Positions 8,829 through 17,124 of a stretch of DNA of 46,376 nucleotides are shown here, piece after piece. The position numbers and the translations under genes are program-made. Below the pieces are notes generated by a model. It was not told the DNA's origin and searched no databases. It saw nothing but the letters and a program-made list of their open reading frames with translations. Each line of letters opens with the position of its first letter. Position 1 is the stretch's first letter. The DNA is from Clostridiales bacterium (GTDB lineage: Bacteria; Bacillota; Clostridia; Lachnospirales; Lachnospiraceae): contig JAJQCO010000003.1 in assembly GCA_021202655.1 (NCBI GenBank), positions 10,316 through 56,691 of the forward strand, read 5' to 3'.

Positions 8829-8857
8829 TTGCAGAGTTTGACGGGATATGCTATACT
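8829..8857 (+). promoter_or_regulatory. Sigma-A promoter for the SCIFF peptide gene
   Basis: TTGCAG (8829-8834) and TATACT (8852-8857) with a 17-bp spacer lie about 40 bases upstream of the scfA start. Confidence 0.65.
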
Positions 8858-8899
8858 TTTGGTGAGTTCCAGGAAAATAACCGTAGGAGGCGAGAACAG

Positions 8900-9046
8900 A
8901 TGAAGCATGTGAAGACTTTGAATCATAAGACTCTGAAGGAGTCCATGAAGAAGGGCGGCTGCGGTGAGTGCCAGACTTCCTGCCAGTCCGCGTGCAAGAC
9001 GTCCTGCACCGTAGGCAACCAGACCTGCGAGAACGCGAACCGGTAA
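8900..9046 (+). CDS. scfA: SCIFF: six-cysteine ribosomal peptide precursor
   Basis: This 48-aa peptide has a leader (MKHVKTLNHKTLKESMKKGG) and a core with six Cys at 21, 24, 28, 32, 36 and 43, in the near-invariant pattern QTSCQSACKTSCTVGNQTC. SCIFF (six cysteines in forty-five) is the most widespread RiPP precursor in Clostridia. Its partner radical-SAM enzyme forms a Cys-to-Thr thioether. The biological role is still unresolved. GTAGGAGG lies ten bases before the ATG. The maturase gene follows at 9180, separated by two hairpins. Confidence 0.97.
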   Translation: MKHVKTLNHKTLKESMKKGGCGECQTSCQSACKTSCTVGNQTCENANR

Positions 9047-9081
9047 GCTGCGGTTTGTGAGGACTGTGATGAAGCGATGAG

Positions 9082-9114
9082 AAAGACCCCTATTTTTAGT
9101 GGTAGGGGTCTTTT
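9082..9114 (+). terminator. Terminator-like hairpin between scfA and scfB
   Basis: AAAGACCCCTA (9082-9092) pairs with TAGGGGTCTTT (9103-9113) and runs into TTTT. It probably attenuates read-through so that peptide transcript exceeds maturase transcript. Confidence 0.78.
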
Positions 9115-9122
9115 CCTTGTGT

Positions 9123-9148
9123 AACTCAGCGAAGCGGAACGCTGAGTT
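9123..9148 (+). terminator. Second hairpin between scfA and scfB
   Basis: AACTCAGC (9123-9130) pairs with GCTGAGTT (9141-9148). GCAGGA and a six-T run at 9155-9160 follow. This could be a tandem, weaker terminator or an mRNA-protecting structure just ahead of the scfB ribosome site. Confidence 0.5.
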
Positions 9149-9179
9149 GCAGGATTTTTTCAGAAGGAGTAAAGTTCGA

Positions 9180-10670
9180 GTGATTCACCAGTATAAGAAT
9201 AACGGATATGATATTGTGATGGATGTGGCGAGCGGCTGTGTCCATGTGGTTGACGATGTGGTGTACGACGCGGTGGAGCTTTTGGAGCCTGTGATGGGTG
9301 AGCTGGCGGCGCCGGAGCCGATTCCGGCGGCGGAGAGAGAGCGGGTGGCCGCGATCCTGCAGAAGACCTACCCGGCGGCGGACGTGGAGGAAGCGCTGGA
9401 TGAGGTGCAGGGGCTGATCGACGCGGAAGAGCTGTACACGAAGGATATTTACCAGAATTATGTGATGGATTTTAAGAAGCGCAAGACCGTGGTCAAGGCT
9501 CTGTGCCTGCACATCGCGCATGACTGTAACCTGGGCTGCCGGTATTGCTTTGCCGAGGAGGGCGAGTACCATGGCAGGCGCGCGCTGATGAGCTATGAGG
9601 TCGGAAAAAAGGCGCTGGATTTTCTGATTGCGAATTCCGGAAACCGAAGAAATCTGGAGGTCGATTTCTTCGGCGGGGAGCCGCTGATGAACTGGAAGGT
9701 AGTAAAGCAGCTGGTTGAGTATGGCCGTTCGCAGGAGGAGGCGCATCAGAAGCGCTTCCGTTTTACCCTGACGACGAATGGCATGCTGTTGAATGATGAA
9801 ATCATGGATTTCTGTAACCGCGAGATGAGCAATGTCGTTCTGAGCCTGGACGGTCGCCGGGAGGTCAATGACCGGATGCGTCCGGTGCGCGGCAGCGGGA
9901 GCAGCAGCTACGACATCATCGTCCCGAAGTTTCAGAAGTTTGCGAAGAGCAGGGCGGGGAAGGATTACTATGTGCGAGGCACCTTTACCCGGAACAATCT
10001 TGATTTCTGCGCGGATGTGATGCATTTTGCAGATCTGGGCTTTGACCGGATGTCCGTTGAGCCGGTGGTTTCGGATCCGACGGAGCCCTATGCGATCCGG
10101 GAAGAGGATCTGCCGCAGATCCTGGAGGAGTATGATAAGCTGGCAAAGGAGTATATCAAGCGGTGGAAAGAGGGAAGAGGATTTGTTTTCTTCCACTTTA
10201 TGATTGACCTGAATCAGGGTCCCTGTGTGGCGAAGCGCTTGTCCGGCTGTGGTTCGGGAGTGGAATACCTGGCGGTGACGCCGTGGGGCGATCTCTATCC
10301 CTGTCATCAGTTTGTGGGCCAGGAGGAATACCTCATGGGCAATGTGGACGTCGGGATTGTGAGGACGGACATCCGCGATGAGTTCAAACTGTGTAACGTC
10401 TATGCGAAGGAGAAGTGCAGAAGCTGTTTTGCGCGTTTCTATTGCAGCGGCGGCTGCGCGGCGAATTCCTATCATTTTCACGGGCGCATCACGGATGCCT
10501 ATGAGATCGGCTGCGAGATGCAGAAGAAGAGGATCGAATGCGCGATTATGATTCAGGCGGCGCTCGCGGACGATGCGGAAGATCCTTCCATGCAGGGAGC
10601 GAAGGAGGCAGTACCGGCTGCGGAGGAAAACAGGATGGCAGCCTGCACAGATGAGGGAAAACCGGCATGA
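9180..10670 (+). CDS. scfB: SCIFF maturase: radical SAM/SPASM thioether synthase
   Basis: This 496-aa enzyme installs the thioether crosslink in SCIFF. It has an N-terminal peptide-recognition (RRE-like) segment to about residue 90. The radical SAM cluster motif CNLGCRYCF follows near residue 115, then FFGGEPLMNW (SAM binding). A Cys-rich C-terminal SPASM/auxiliary cluster region (CAKRLSGCGSG-type spacing, then CNVYAKEKCRSCFARFYCSGGC) binds two further iron-sulfur clusters. I chose the GTG at 9180 because AGAAGGAG lies nine bases upstream and the resulting MIHQYKNNGYDIV start is characteristic. An upstream GTG at 9099 would fall inside the terminator. The stop overlaps the tgt start (ATGA), so tgt is translationally coupled. 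Confidence 0.96.
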   Translation: MIHQYKNNGYDIVMDVASGCVHVVDDVVYDAVELLEPVMGELAAPEPIPAAERERVAAILQKTYPAADVEEALDEVQGLIDAEELYTKDIYQNYVMDFKKRKTVVKALCLHIAHDCNLGCRYCFAEEGEYHGRRALMSYEVGKKALDFLIANSGNRRNLEVDFFGGEPLMNWKVVKQLVEYGRSQEEAHQKRFRFTLTTNGMLLNDEIMDFCNREMSNVVLSLDGRREVNDRMRPVRGSGSSSYDIIVPKFQKFAKSRAGKDYYVRGTFTRNNLDFCADVMHFADLGFDRMSVEPVVSDPTEPYAIREEDLPQILEEYDKLAKEYIKRWKEGRGFVFFHFMIDLNQGPCVAKRLSGCGSGVEYLAVTPWGDLYPCHQFVGQEEYLMGNVDVGIVRTDIRDEFKLCNVYAKEKCRSCFARFYCSGGCAANSYHFHGRITDAYEIGCEMQKKRIECAIMIQAALADDAEDPSMQGAKEAVPAAEENRMAACTDEGKPA

Positions 10671-11806
10671 AATATCAGGTAATTACGACAGACGGACGTG
10701 CAAAGCGGGCGCATATGGAGACCGTCCACGGCACGATCGAGACGCCGGTCTTTATGAACGTGGGGACGGTGGCGGCGATCAAGGGCGCGGTATCGACGGA
10801 TGATCTGCGCGGGATTGGCACCCAGGTGGAGCTGTGCAACACCTATCATCTGCATGTGCGGACCGGGGATCAGCAGATCAAAAAACTGGGCGGCCTGGGA
10901 CGGTTTATGAACTGGGACCGGCCGATTCTGACAGATTCCGGTGGATTTCAGGTGTTCTCTCTGGCGAATCTGCGCAAGATTAAGGAGGAAGGGGTGTACT
11001 TCCACTCCCACATCGACGGACATAAGATCTTTATGGGGCCGGAGGAGAGCATGCAGATCCAGTCAAATCTGGCGTCGACCATCGCCATGGCCTTTGACGA
11101 GTGCCCGCCAAGCCGCGCGGATATTTCCTATATCCAGCATTCGGTTGACCGCACGAGCCGCTGGCTGGAGCGGTGCCAGAGGGAGATGGCGCGGCTCAAT
11201 GCGCTGCCGAATACGATTAACCGGGAGCAGCTTTTGTTTGGCATCAATCAGGGCGGCGTCTCGGATGAGATTCGCACGGCTCACGCAAAAACGATTGCGG
11301 ATATGAATCTGGACGGATACGCCGTCGGCGGACTTGCTGTCGGCGAGACGCATGAGGAGATGTATCATATTCTGGATGTGACGGTGCCGAATCTGCCGCA
11401 TGATAAGCCGACCTACCTGATGGGCGTCGGCACGCCGGCGAACATCCTGGAGGGCGTCGCGCGCGGCGTAGATTTCTTTGACTGCGTCTATCCCACGAGA
11501 AATGGCCGTCATGGGCATGTCTACACGAACGAGGGCCGACTCAATCTGTTTAATCAGAAATATGAGCTCGACTCACGTCCGATCGAGGAGGGCTGCAGCT
11601 GTCCGGCCTGCCGGTCATACAGCAGAGCCTATATCCGGCATCTGCTCAAGGCAAAGGAAATGCTCGGATTGCGATTATGTGTCTTGCATAATCTTCATTT
11701 TTATAATACAATGATGTGTGAGATTCGAGAAGCAATCGAGGAACACCGTTACGCATCCTACAAGGCGGAGAAGCTCGCCCGGATGGCGTCGGGACCGAAG
11801 GACTGA
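10667..11806 (+). CDS. tgt: tRNA-guanine transglycosylase
   Basis: This 379-aa TIM-barrel enzyme exchanges G34 for preQ1 in GUN-anticodon tRNAs on the queuosine pathway. Visible signatures are the catalytic Asp in LTDSGGFQVFSL (about residue 90), GGLAVGE (about 230), the second catalytic Asp in RGVDFFDCVYPTRNGRHG (about 265), and the zinc site CSCPACRSYSRAYIRHLLKAKEMLG with its Cys and downstream His. It overlaps scfB by four bases and sits 17 bases before yajC. The scfB-tgt-yajC order is common in Clostridia. Confidence 0.98.
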   Translation: MKYQVITTDGRAKRAHMETVHGTIETPVFMNVGTVAAIKGAVSTDDLRGIGTQVELCNTYHLHVRTGDQQIKKLGGLGRFMNWDRPILTDSGGFQVFSLANLRKIKEEGVYFHSHIDGHKIFMGPEESMQIQSNLASTIAMAFDECPPSRADISYIQHSVDRTSRWLERCQREMARLNALPNTINREQLLFGINQGGVSDEIRTAHAKTIADMNLDGYAVGGLAVGETHEEMYHILDVTVPNLPHDKPTYLMGVGTPANILEGVARGVDFFDCVYPTRNGRHGHVYTNEGRLNLFNQKYELDSRPIEEGCSCPACRSYSRAYIRHLLKAKEMLGLRLCVLHNLHFYNTMMCEIREAIEEHRYASYKAEKLARMASGPKD

Positions 11807-11823
11807 TAAGGAGGAAAAACAAG

Positions 11824-12117
11824 ATGTTGGTTGCAAGTTCACTTTCTCAGCCGGTCATTCTGATCGGTTATATCGTCTTCTTCTGTGCGCTGATGTACTT
11901 TATGGCGATCCGCCCGCAGCAGAAGGAAAAGAAGAGGCAGCAGGAGCTGTTAGCCAGTGTGGCGGTTGGGGACAGCGTGCTGATCAGCTGTGGATTTTAC
12001 GGTGTGATCATCGACATGACCGAGGACACCGTGATTATTGAATTTGGCAATAATAAAAACTGCCGGATCCCGGTGCAGAAGGCTGTTATCGTGGAGATCG
12101 AGAAGCCGGAGGCGTAG
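11824..12117 (+). CDS. yajC: Preprotein translocase accessory subunit YajC
   Basis: This 97-aa protein has one N-terminal transmembrane helix (about residues 9-29, including FFCALMYFMAIRPQQKEKKRQQ) and a cytoplasmic domain with the family phrase GDSVLISCGFYGVI. YajC associates with SecDF-YidC at the Sec translocon. AAGGAGG precedes the ATG and a strong terminator follows. It closes the scfA-scfB-tgt-yajC unit. Confidence 0.96.
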   Translation: MLVASSLSQPVILIGYIVFFCALMYFMAIRPQQKEKKRQQELLASVAVGDSVLISCGFYGVIIDMTEDTVIIEFGNNKNCRIPVQKAVIVEIEKPEA

Positions 12118-12139
12118 GAATTTCCGGATTGCAGAGAAA

Positions 12140-12178
12140 AGAGAGGTACCGTATGGCGCGGCGCCTCTCTCTTTTTTT
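12140..12178 (+). terminator. Rho-independent terminator after yajC
   Basis: AGAGAGG (12140-12146) pairs with CCTCTCT (12164-12170), extended by CCG/CGG inside, and is followed by seven T. Confidence 0.88.
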
Positions 12179-12180
12179 AG

Positions 12181-12235
12181 TTGTCATAGCATGCGGAAGG
12201 AGCTGCCGGTGACAGCTCCTGTAGTTATCGCTCCC
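12181..12235. repeat. Dispersed hairpin repeat, copy B
   Basis: It begins directly after the yajC T-tract. It shares CATAGCAT, GGAAGGAGCTGCCGGTG and CTCCTGTAGTTAT with copy A. The inner stem is perfect here (GGAGCTG with CAGCTCC), while the outer arm has decayed. Its right end contains the stop codon (12225-12227) of the convergent methyltransferase gene. Confidence 0.55.
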
Positions 12236-13085
12236 AGCGGCCTGCCGCGCCGCATGGCAGGGAAAGGCCGGTCTCTGAGACCGGCAGCCCGATCTCCTGC
12301 GCGTCGACATGGCCGCCGTACCTGGGAATGATTTCCAGGGAAATCATATAGGTGAGGACAGCCGGAGCCAGCCCGGTTGTGTAAGAGTTGATGAGGAAAA
12401 AGAGCGGGTCGTCGGAGAGCAGCTGTGTGCATAAGCGGACGAGCGGGTGGATCATGTCCTCGATCTTCCAGATCTCACCCTTTGGACCGCGTCCATAGGA
12501 CGGCGGATCCATGATGATGGCGTCGTAATGGTTGCCCCGGCGAATCTCACGCTCCACAAACTTGACACAGTCGTCTACCAGCCAGCGGATCGGGGCGCTC
12601 TCCAGGTGAGAGGCCGCGGCATTCTCCTTCGCCCAGCCGACCATGCCCTTTGACGCGTCCACATGGGTCACGGAGGCGCCGGCCTTTGCCGCAGTCAGCG
12701 TCGCGCCGCCGGTGTAGGCGAACAGGTTCAGCACCTTTACCGGTCGCCCGGCGGTCCGGATCTTTTCGCCAAACCAGTCCCAGTTTGCGGCCTGCTCCGG
12801 GAAGAGACCGGTGTGTTTGAAGCTGAACGGTTTCAGGTGGAAGGTCAGATCCCGGTAGCAGATCTGCCATTGCTCCGGCAGATAAAAGAATTCCCATTCG
12901 CCTCCGCCCTTCGCGCTGCGGTGGTAATGCCCGTTCGGACGCGTCCAGCCCCGGTGGGTCCGTGCGCGGCTCCAGATGACCTGCGGATCCGGGCGAATCA
13001 GAAGATAGTCGCCCCAGCGCTCCAGCTTCTCGCCCTCCGAACAGTCAATCACTTCATAATCGTTCCAGTTGTCTGCCAGCCACAT
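12225..13085 (-). CDS. Class I SAM-dependent RNA methyltransferase
   Basis: This 286-aa protein has a Rossmann-fold methyltransferase domain from about residue 110. Motif I is VLNLFAYTGGATLTAAKAGA, the acidic strand-2 end is THVDASKG, and the catalytic motif IV is DPPSYGRGPKGE. The N-terminal part (about residues 20-100, with WSRARTHRGW and FHLKPFSFKHTGLFPEQAANW) matches the Methyltrans_SAM class related to the C-terminal half of RlmL/RlmI. The likely target is rRNA, but the nucleotide is unknown. It is a single gene convergent with yajC. Its last codons lie inside a repeat. Confidence 0.85.
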   Translation of the reverse strand: MWLADNWNDYEVIDCSEGEKLERWGDYLLIRPDPQVIWSRARTHRGWTRPNGHYHRSAKGGGEWEFFYLPEQWQICYRDLTFHLKPFSFKHTGLFPEQAANWDWFGEKIRTAGRPVKVLNLFAYTGGATLTAAKAGASVTHVDASKGMVGWAKENAAASHLESAPIRWLVDDCVKFVEREIRRGNHYDAIIMDPPSYGRGPKGEIWKIEDMIHPLVRLCTQLLSDDPLFFLINSYTTGLAPAVLTYMISLEIIPRYGGHVDAQEIGLPVSETGLSLPCGAAGRWER

Positions 13086-13263
13086 ATATTTTTCCAGCCT
13101 TTCCGGTCTTATTGCCTGTCATTCATGATCGACATTCGTCATGAGTGCGTAAACGCCCTCCTGACTCACTTTCGCTCATTCTGTCATGTCGGGGGTGAAA
13201 CGCGTTTGCCCCCGGCATCATCAGTATAAGAGAAATGAGAATTCATTGCAAGCGCGATTTATT

Positions 13264-13308
13264 GTTCTTATAAAAGAACTTGTCTTTTATATATAAGTCT
13301 GTTATAAT
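13264..13308 (+). promoter_or_regulatory. pflB promoter with an overlapping inverted repeat
   Basis: TTGTCT (13280-13285) and TATAAT (13303-13308) have a 17-bp spacer. GTTCTT (13264-13269) and AAGAAC (13274-13279) form an inverted repeat abutting the -35 box, a plausible operator or activator site for redox or energy control. A 75-base leader with the tandem TAGGCTAGGCTAA follows. The rest of the 13086-13386 gap shows only a weak CATTCATGA/TCATGAGTG hairpin near 13121-13148. Confidence 0.65.
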
Positions 13309-13386
13309 TTTAACAGCGATTAGGCTAGGCTAACCCAAAAAAGAGGCTCGCCGATATCGAATCATAATTTAAGCAGGAGGTGCCTT

Positions 13387-15642
13387 ATGTTAAAGGACAG
13401 GGAGCAGTGGAGCGGCTTTAAGGGAACGCACTGGAGATACAAGGTGGATGTGCGCGACTTTATCCAGAACAATTACACCCAGTACGAGGGGGACGAATCG
13501 TTCCTGCAGGGGCCGACGGAGGCGACGAACCGGCTGTGGGGCCGTCTTCAGGAGCTGCAGAAGGAGGAGCGCGCGAAGGGCGGCGTGCTGGATATGGAGA
13601 CTGAGATCGTTTCCAGTCTGACCGCCTATGGTCCCGGATATATTGATGAGGAGATGAAGGATCTGGAACAGGTGGTCGGCCTGCAGACAGATAAGCCGCT
13701 CAAGCGTGCGTTTATGCCGTATGGCGGAATCAAGATGGCAGAGCAGGCCTGTCGGATGTACGGCTATGAGCCGAGCGAAAAGCTTCATGAAATCTTTACC
13801 AAATATCATAAGACACACAACCAGGGCGTATTCGATATCTATACTCCGGAGATGAAGAAGGCCCGTCATGCCCATATTCTGACCGGTTTGCCGGATACCT
13901 ATGGCAGAGGCCGGATTGTGGGCGATTACCGCAGAATCGCGCTCTATGGCATTGATTATCTGATTGAGAGCAAGCAGAAGGATTTTGCGGCGACCGAGCG
14001 GCATGGCATGAGAAGATATGATTTCCAGCTCCGCGAGGAGATCGCAGACCAGATTCAGGCGCTGAAGGACATGAAGGAGATGGCGAAGTCTTATGGCTTT
14101 GACATCTCACAGCCGGCGGCTAATGCGAAGGAAGCGATTCAGTGGACCTATTTCGGTTATCTGGCCGCGGTCAAGACGCAGAACGGGGCGGCGATGAGCG
14201 TGGGCCGTATCTCGACCTTCCTGGATATTTATTTTGAGAGAGACCTGAAGGCGGGCGTCATCACGGAAAAGGACGCGCAGGAGATGGTCGATCATTTCGT
14301 CATGAAGCTGCGCATGGTGAAGTTCGCGAGAATCGAGTCCTACAACCAGCTTTTCTCCGGAGACCCGGTATGGGCGACTCTGGTCATGGCTGGCTTCGGG
14401 AACGACGGACGTCATCAGGTGACGAAGAACGATTACCGCTTCCTGCACACGCTGGAAAACATGGGACCGGCTCCGGAACCGAATCTGACGGTGCTGTATT
14501 CCTCCCGCCTGCCGGAAAACTTCAAGAGATATGCGGCTGAGATTTCTGTGAAGACCAGCTCCATTCAGTATGAAAACGACGAGGTTATGCGTCCGGTATG
14601 GGGCGATGATTATTCGATCTGCTGCTGCGTGTCCGCGACCGAGCAGGGCAAGGAGCTGCAGTTCTTTGGCGCACGTGCGAATCTGGCGAAATGCCTGCTG
14701 TACGCGATCAACGGCGGCGTCGATGAGAAGCTCGGCGAGCAGGTCGGACCGAAGTATGCGCCGATCACCTCCGAGTATCTGGATTTTGACGAGGTTGTGG
14801 AGAAGTATAATGATATGCTCGACTGGCTGGCACATCTGTATGTCGGCACGCTGAACATGATCCATTATATGCATGACAAGTATTACTATGAGGCGGCGGA
14901 AATGGCGTTGATCGACACCCATTTAAAGCGCAGCTTCGCGACCGGTATTGCGGGCTTCTCCCATGTGGTCGATTCCTTCAGCGCGATCAAATATGCGAAG
15001 GTGAAGCCGATCCGCAACGAGAAGGGAATCACGGTTGATTTCGAGATCGAGGGCGATTTCCCGCGCTACGGCAACGATGACGACCGTGCGGATGAGATCG
15101 CGGTCTGGGTGCTTCGCTCCTTCATGGATAAGTTAAAGCACATCCATACCTATCGCGATTCCAAGCCGTCCACCTCGATTCTGACCATTACCTCGAATGT
15201 GGTTTACGGAAAGAATACCGGAGCGATGCCGGACGGAAGAAAGGCCTGGGAGGCGCTTTCACCGGGCGCGAATCCGGCGTATGGCGCGGAGAAGAGCGGC
15301 CTTCTGGCATCTTTGAATTCCGTCGCCAAGCTGCCATACGAGGATGCGCTTGACGGAATTTCCAATACTCAGACGATCAACCCGGACGCGCTCGGACACA
15401 GCGACGAGGAGAGGACAGAGAATTTGGTGAACGTACTGGACGGCTATTTTGACCAGGGCGCGCATCACCTTAATGTCAATGTCTTTGGCATTGAGAAGCT
15501 GAAGGATGCGATGGAGCATCCGGAAAAGCCGGAGTACGCAAACTTCACGATCCGCGTATCCGGTTATGCCGTGAAGTTCATCGACCTGACAAAGGAGCAG
15601 CAGCAGGATGTGATCAACCGGACCTGCCATGCAGTCCTGTAA
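13387..15642 (+). CDS. pflB: Formate C-acetyltransferase (pyruvate formate-lyase)
   Basis: This 751-aa glycyl-radical enzyme converts pyruvate plus CoA to acetyl-CoA and formate. The active-site cysteines lie in [13 protein letters not shown] (about residue 415), followed by the conserved [23 protein letters not shown]. The C-terminal glycyl-radical loop [21 protein letters not shown] carries the radical Gly near residue 727. Pyruvate-contacting Arg residues in the N-terminal half are also present. GCAGGAGGTG precedes the ATG. Its activating enzyme follows immediately. Confidence 0.98.
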   Translation: MLKDREQWSGFKGTHWRYKVDVRDFIQNNYTQYEGDESFLQGPTEATNRLWGRLQELQKEERAKGGVLDMETEIVSSLTAYGPGYIDEEMKDLEQVVGLQTDKPLKRAFMPYGGIKMAEQACRMYGYEPSEKLHEIFTKYHKTHNQGVFDIYTPEMKKARHAHILTGLPDTYGRGRIVGDYRRIALYGIDYLIESKQKDFAATERHGMRRYDFQLREEIADQIQALKDMKEMAKSYGFDISQPAANAKEAIQWTYFGYLAAVKTQNGAAMSVGRISTFLDIYFERDLKAGVITEKDAQEMVDHFVMKLRMVKFARIESYNQLFSGDPVWATLVMAGFGNDGRHQVTKNDYRFLHTLENMGPAPEPNLTVLYSSRLPENFKRYAAEISVKTSSIQYENDEVMRPVWGDDYSICCCVSATEQGKELQFFGARANLAKCLLYAINGGVDEKLGEQVGPKYAPITSEYLDFDEVVEKYNDMLDWLAHLYVGTLNMIHYMHDKYYYEAAEMALIDTHLKRSFATGIAGFSHVVDSFSAIKYAKVKPIRNEKGITVDFEIEGDFPRYGNDDDRADEIAVWVLRSFMDKLKHIHTYRDSKPSTSILTITSNVVYGKNTGAMPDGRKAWEALSPGANPAYGAEKSGLLASLNSVAKLPYEDALDGISNTQTINPDALGHSDEERTENLVNVLDGYFDQGAHHLNVNVFGIEKLKDAMEHPEKPEYANFTIRVSGYAVKFIDLTKEQQQDVINRTCHAVL

Positions 15643-15646
15643 GTCA

Positions 15647-16387
15647 ATGAGTGAGGAGACGACAGGCCGGGTGCATTCCCTGGAAACCTTTGGGCTGGTG
15701 GACGGTCCGGGCGTGCGGTGCGTGGTGTTTTTGCAGGGCTGCCGCATGCGCTGCCAGTACTGCCACAATCCGGAGACCTGGCGGACGGACGCGGGCGAGC
15801 CGTGGACAGCCGGGAAGCTGTTTGAGAAGGTGTATCGGTATCACAATTACTGGAAGCAGAAGGGAGGCGTCACCGTCAGCGGCGGCGAGCCTCTCCTGCA
15901 GATGGATTTTGTTACAGAGTTTTTCTTGTTGGCAAAGGAGAAGGGAGTCAATACGGCCTTAGATACCGCCGGAAATCCATTTTCCGCCGACAAAGAATAT
16001 CTGGAACGGTTCGACCGTCTGATGGCGGTCACCGATCTGTTCCTGCTTGACATCAAAGCAGTTGACGGCAGCCTGCATCACAGCCTTACCGGCTGGGACA
16101 ATGAAAACATCCTGGCGATGGCCCGCTATCTTGCGGATCACGGCAAGGAAATGTGGATCCGGCATGTGCTTGTGCCGGGGCTGACGGATTCCGAAGAGGA
16201 GCTTAGCGCCCTGCGCGATTTCGCGCGCGGGCTTCCGACGCTTAAGAGGATTGAGGTCCTGCCCTATCACACGCTGGGCCGTTTTAAGTGGGAAAAGCTG
16301 GGTATCCCCTATTCTCTCGATGGCGTTCCTGTTCCCACACAGGAGGAGGTGGCACGCGCCGAGAAAATCCTGGGGATCCGCAACTGA
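15647..16387 (+). CDS. pflA: Pyruvate formate-lyase activating enzyme (radical SAM)
   Basis: This 246-aa radical SAM protein generates the glycyl radical on PflB. The cluster motif CRMRCQYC with CxxxCxxC spacing is near residue 30, GGEPLLQMDF contacts SAM, and the C-terminal segment LLPYHTLGRFKWEKLG is diagnostic. I prefer the start at 15647 because it gives the canonical 246 residues and a short GRVHS lead. An in-frame ATG at 15629, inside pflB, is possible. Neither has a strong ribosome site, suggesting coupling to pflB translation. Confidence 0.95.
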   Translation: MSEETTGRVHSLETFGLVDGPGVRCVVFLQGCRMRCQYCHNPETWRTDAGEPWTAGKLFEKVYRYHNYWKQKGGVTVSGGEPLLQMDFVTEFFLLAKEKGVNTALDTAGNPFSADKEYLERFDRLMAVTDLFLLDIKAVDGSLHHSLTGWDNENILAMARYLADHGKEMWIRHVLVPGLTDSEEELSALRDFARGLPTLKRIEVLPYHTLGRFKWEKLGIPYSLDGVPVPTQEEVARAEKILGIRN

Positions 16388-16415
16388 GTGAAACGACGTT
16401 AGTCGCTTTCCTTCG

Positions 16416-16454
16416 CCCGGAGAGTCGGAATCTGACTCATCCGGGTATTTTTTT
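16416..16454 (+). terminator. Rho-independent terminator after pflA
   Basis: CCCGGA-GAGTC (16416-16426) pairs with GACTC-a-TCCGGG (16434-16445) and is followed by TATTTTTTT. Confidence 0.9.
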
Positions 16455-16510
16455 GCCATAGTATACGGAAGGAGATGTCAAATCGCGTCAAATCGTGTCA
16501 GGTTTTGTCG
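16452..16510. repeat. Dispersed repeat, degenerate copy C, with GTCAAATCG tandem
   Basis: The first 27 bases after the T-tract match copies A and B (CCATAGTATACGGAAGGAG). The right half is replaced by two copies of GTCAAATCG (near 16478 and 16489) followed by GTGTCAGG. The tandem could be a regulator site for the promoter at 16522. Confidence 0.4.
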
Positions 16511-16521
16511 GTGGAAAAAGG

Positions 16522-16550
16522 TTGAATCACGGAAAAAAACGTAGTATACT
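16522..16550 (+). promoter_or_regulatory. Sigma-A promoter for the coiled-coil protein gene
   Basis: TTGAAT (16522-16527) and TATACT (16545-16550) with a 17-bp spacer lie about 50 bases before the start codon. Confidence 0.65.
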
Positions 16551-16598
16551 GAGGATGCAGCTTTTCAATGTTCCTCGAGGACAGAAGGAGGTGTTTCG

Positions 16599-16967
16599 AT
16601 GGATGAAAAGTTTGTTGTAACTGCGTTGCTTGACGCGATGGCTGGCATGGAGAAGCGGATCAATGAGCAGATGGCTGCCATGGAGAAGCGAATCAATGAG
16701 CAGATGGTTGCTATGGAGAAGCGAATCAATGAGCAGATGGCTGCCATGGAGAAGCGTCTCACTGAGCGAATGGACGCCATAGAGAAGCGGCAGGATGCTC
16801 AGGAGCAGGAGATGGCGACCATGAGGCGCGACATGAATCGGCGGATGGATGAGCTGAAGCATGACATCAACGCGAATAAGCTGGAAAAGGGAACGATTGA
16901 CCTTTTCATGCAGAGAACGGACCAGCTTGACGAGAGAGTCACCAGGCTGGAGGCAAGATTTGCCTGA
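16599..16967 (+). CDS. Small coiled-coil protein with hendecad repeats, function unknown
   Basis: This 122-aa, highly charged, all-helical protein has no signal peptide or membrane segment. Residues 14-68 are five units of 11 residues (MAxMEKRINEQ consensus, drifting to MDAIEKRQDAQ), a hendecad periodicity typical of long, slightly right-handed coiled coils. A further helical region ends in LFMQRTDQLDERVTRLEARF, itself heptad-like. GAAGGAGGTG precedes the ATG. Similar short repeat proteins occur in Lachnospiraceae without assigned function. It has its own promoter. A structural or oligomerisation role is only inferred. Confidence 0.7.
   Translation: MDEKFVVTALLDAMAGMEKRINEQMAAMEKRINEQMVAMEKRINEQMAAMEKRLTERMDAIEKRQDAQEQEMATMRRDMNRRMDELKHDINANKLEKGTIDLFMQRTDQLDERVTRLEARFA
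16638..16802 (+). repeat. Five tandem 33-bp units inside the coiled-coil gene
   Basis: The units start at 16638, 16671, 16704, 16737 and 16770. The first four are nearly identical at DNA level (ATGGCTGCCATGGAGAAGCG core) and the fifth is diverged. Near-identity suggests recent in-frame duplication, so copy number may vary between strains. Confidence 0.9.
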
Positions 16968-17014
16968 CGGTACGACCTACGAAAGATAATTCAACAATGA
17001 TAGATACATAAGAC

Positions 17015-17040
17015 CAGTGGCTGCATGATTGCAGCCACTG
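17015..17040. terminator. Perfect 11-bp hairpin without a T-tract
   Basis: CAGTGGCTGCA (17015-17025) pairs exactly with TGCAGCCACTG (17030-17040) across a TGAT loop. It lies between the coiled-coil gene and the lipoprotein gene. A CCATAGCATA motif like that of the dispersed repeats starts at 17051. It could end the upstream transcript or stabilise its 3' end. Confidence 0.55.
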
Positions 17041-17124
17041 ACTGTATATGACCATAGCATATGAAAATCTCTGCGGATATGCGCAGATTCAGAGTGGAAA
17101 AATTTTTGAGAGGAGATATATTTT

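Noticed and set aside
9126-10481. A 451-codon open frame on the minus strand
   Set aside because: It is antisense to scfB and has no recognisable domain; same codon-usage artefact.
16638-16802. CRISPR-like array
   Set aside because: The repeats are contiguous, in frame and encode a coiled coil; there are no unique spacers and no cas genes.
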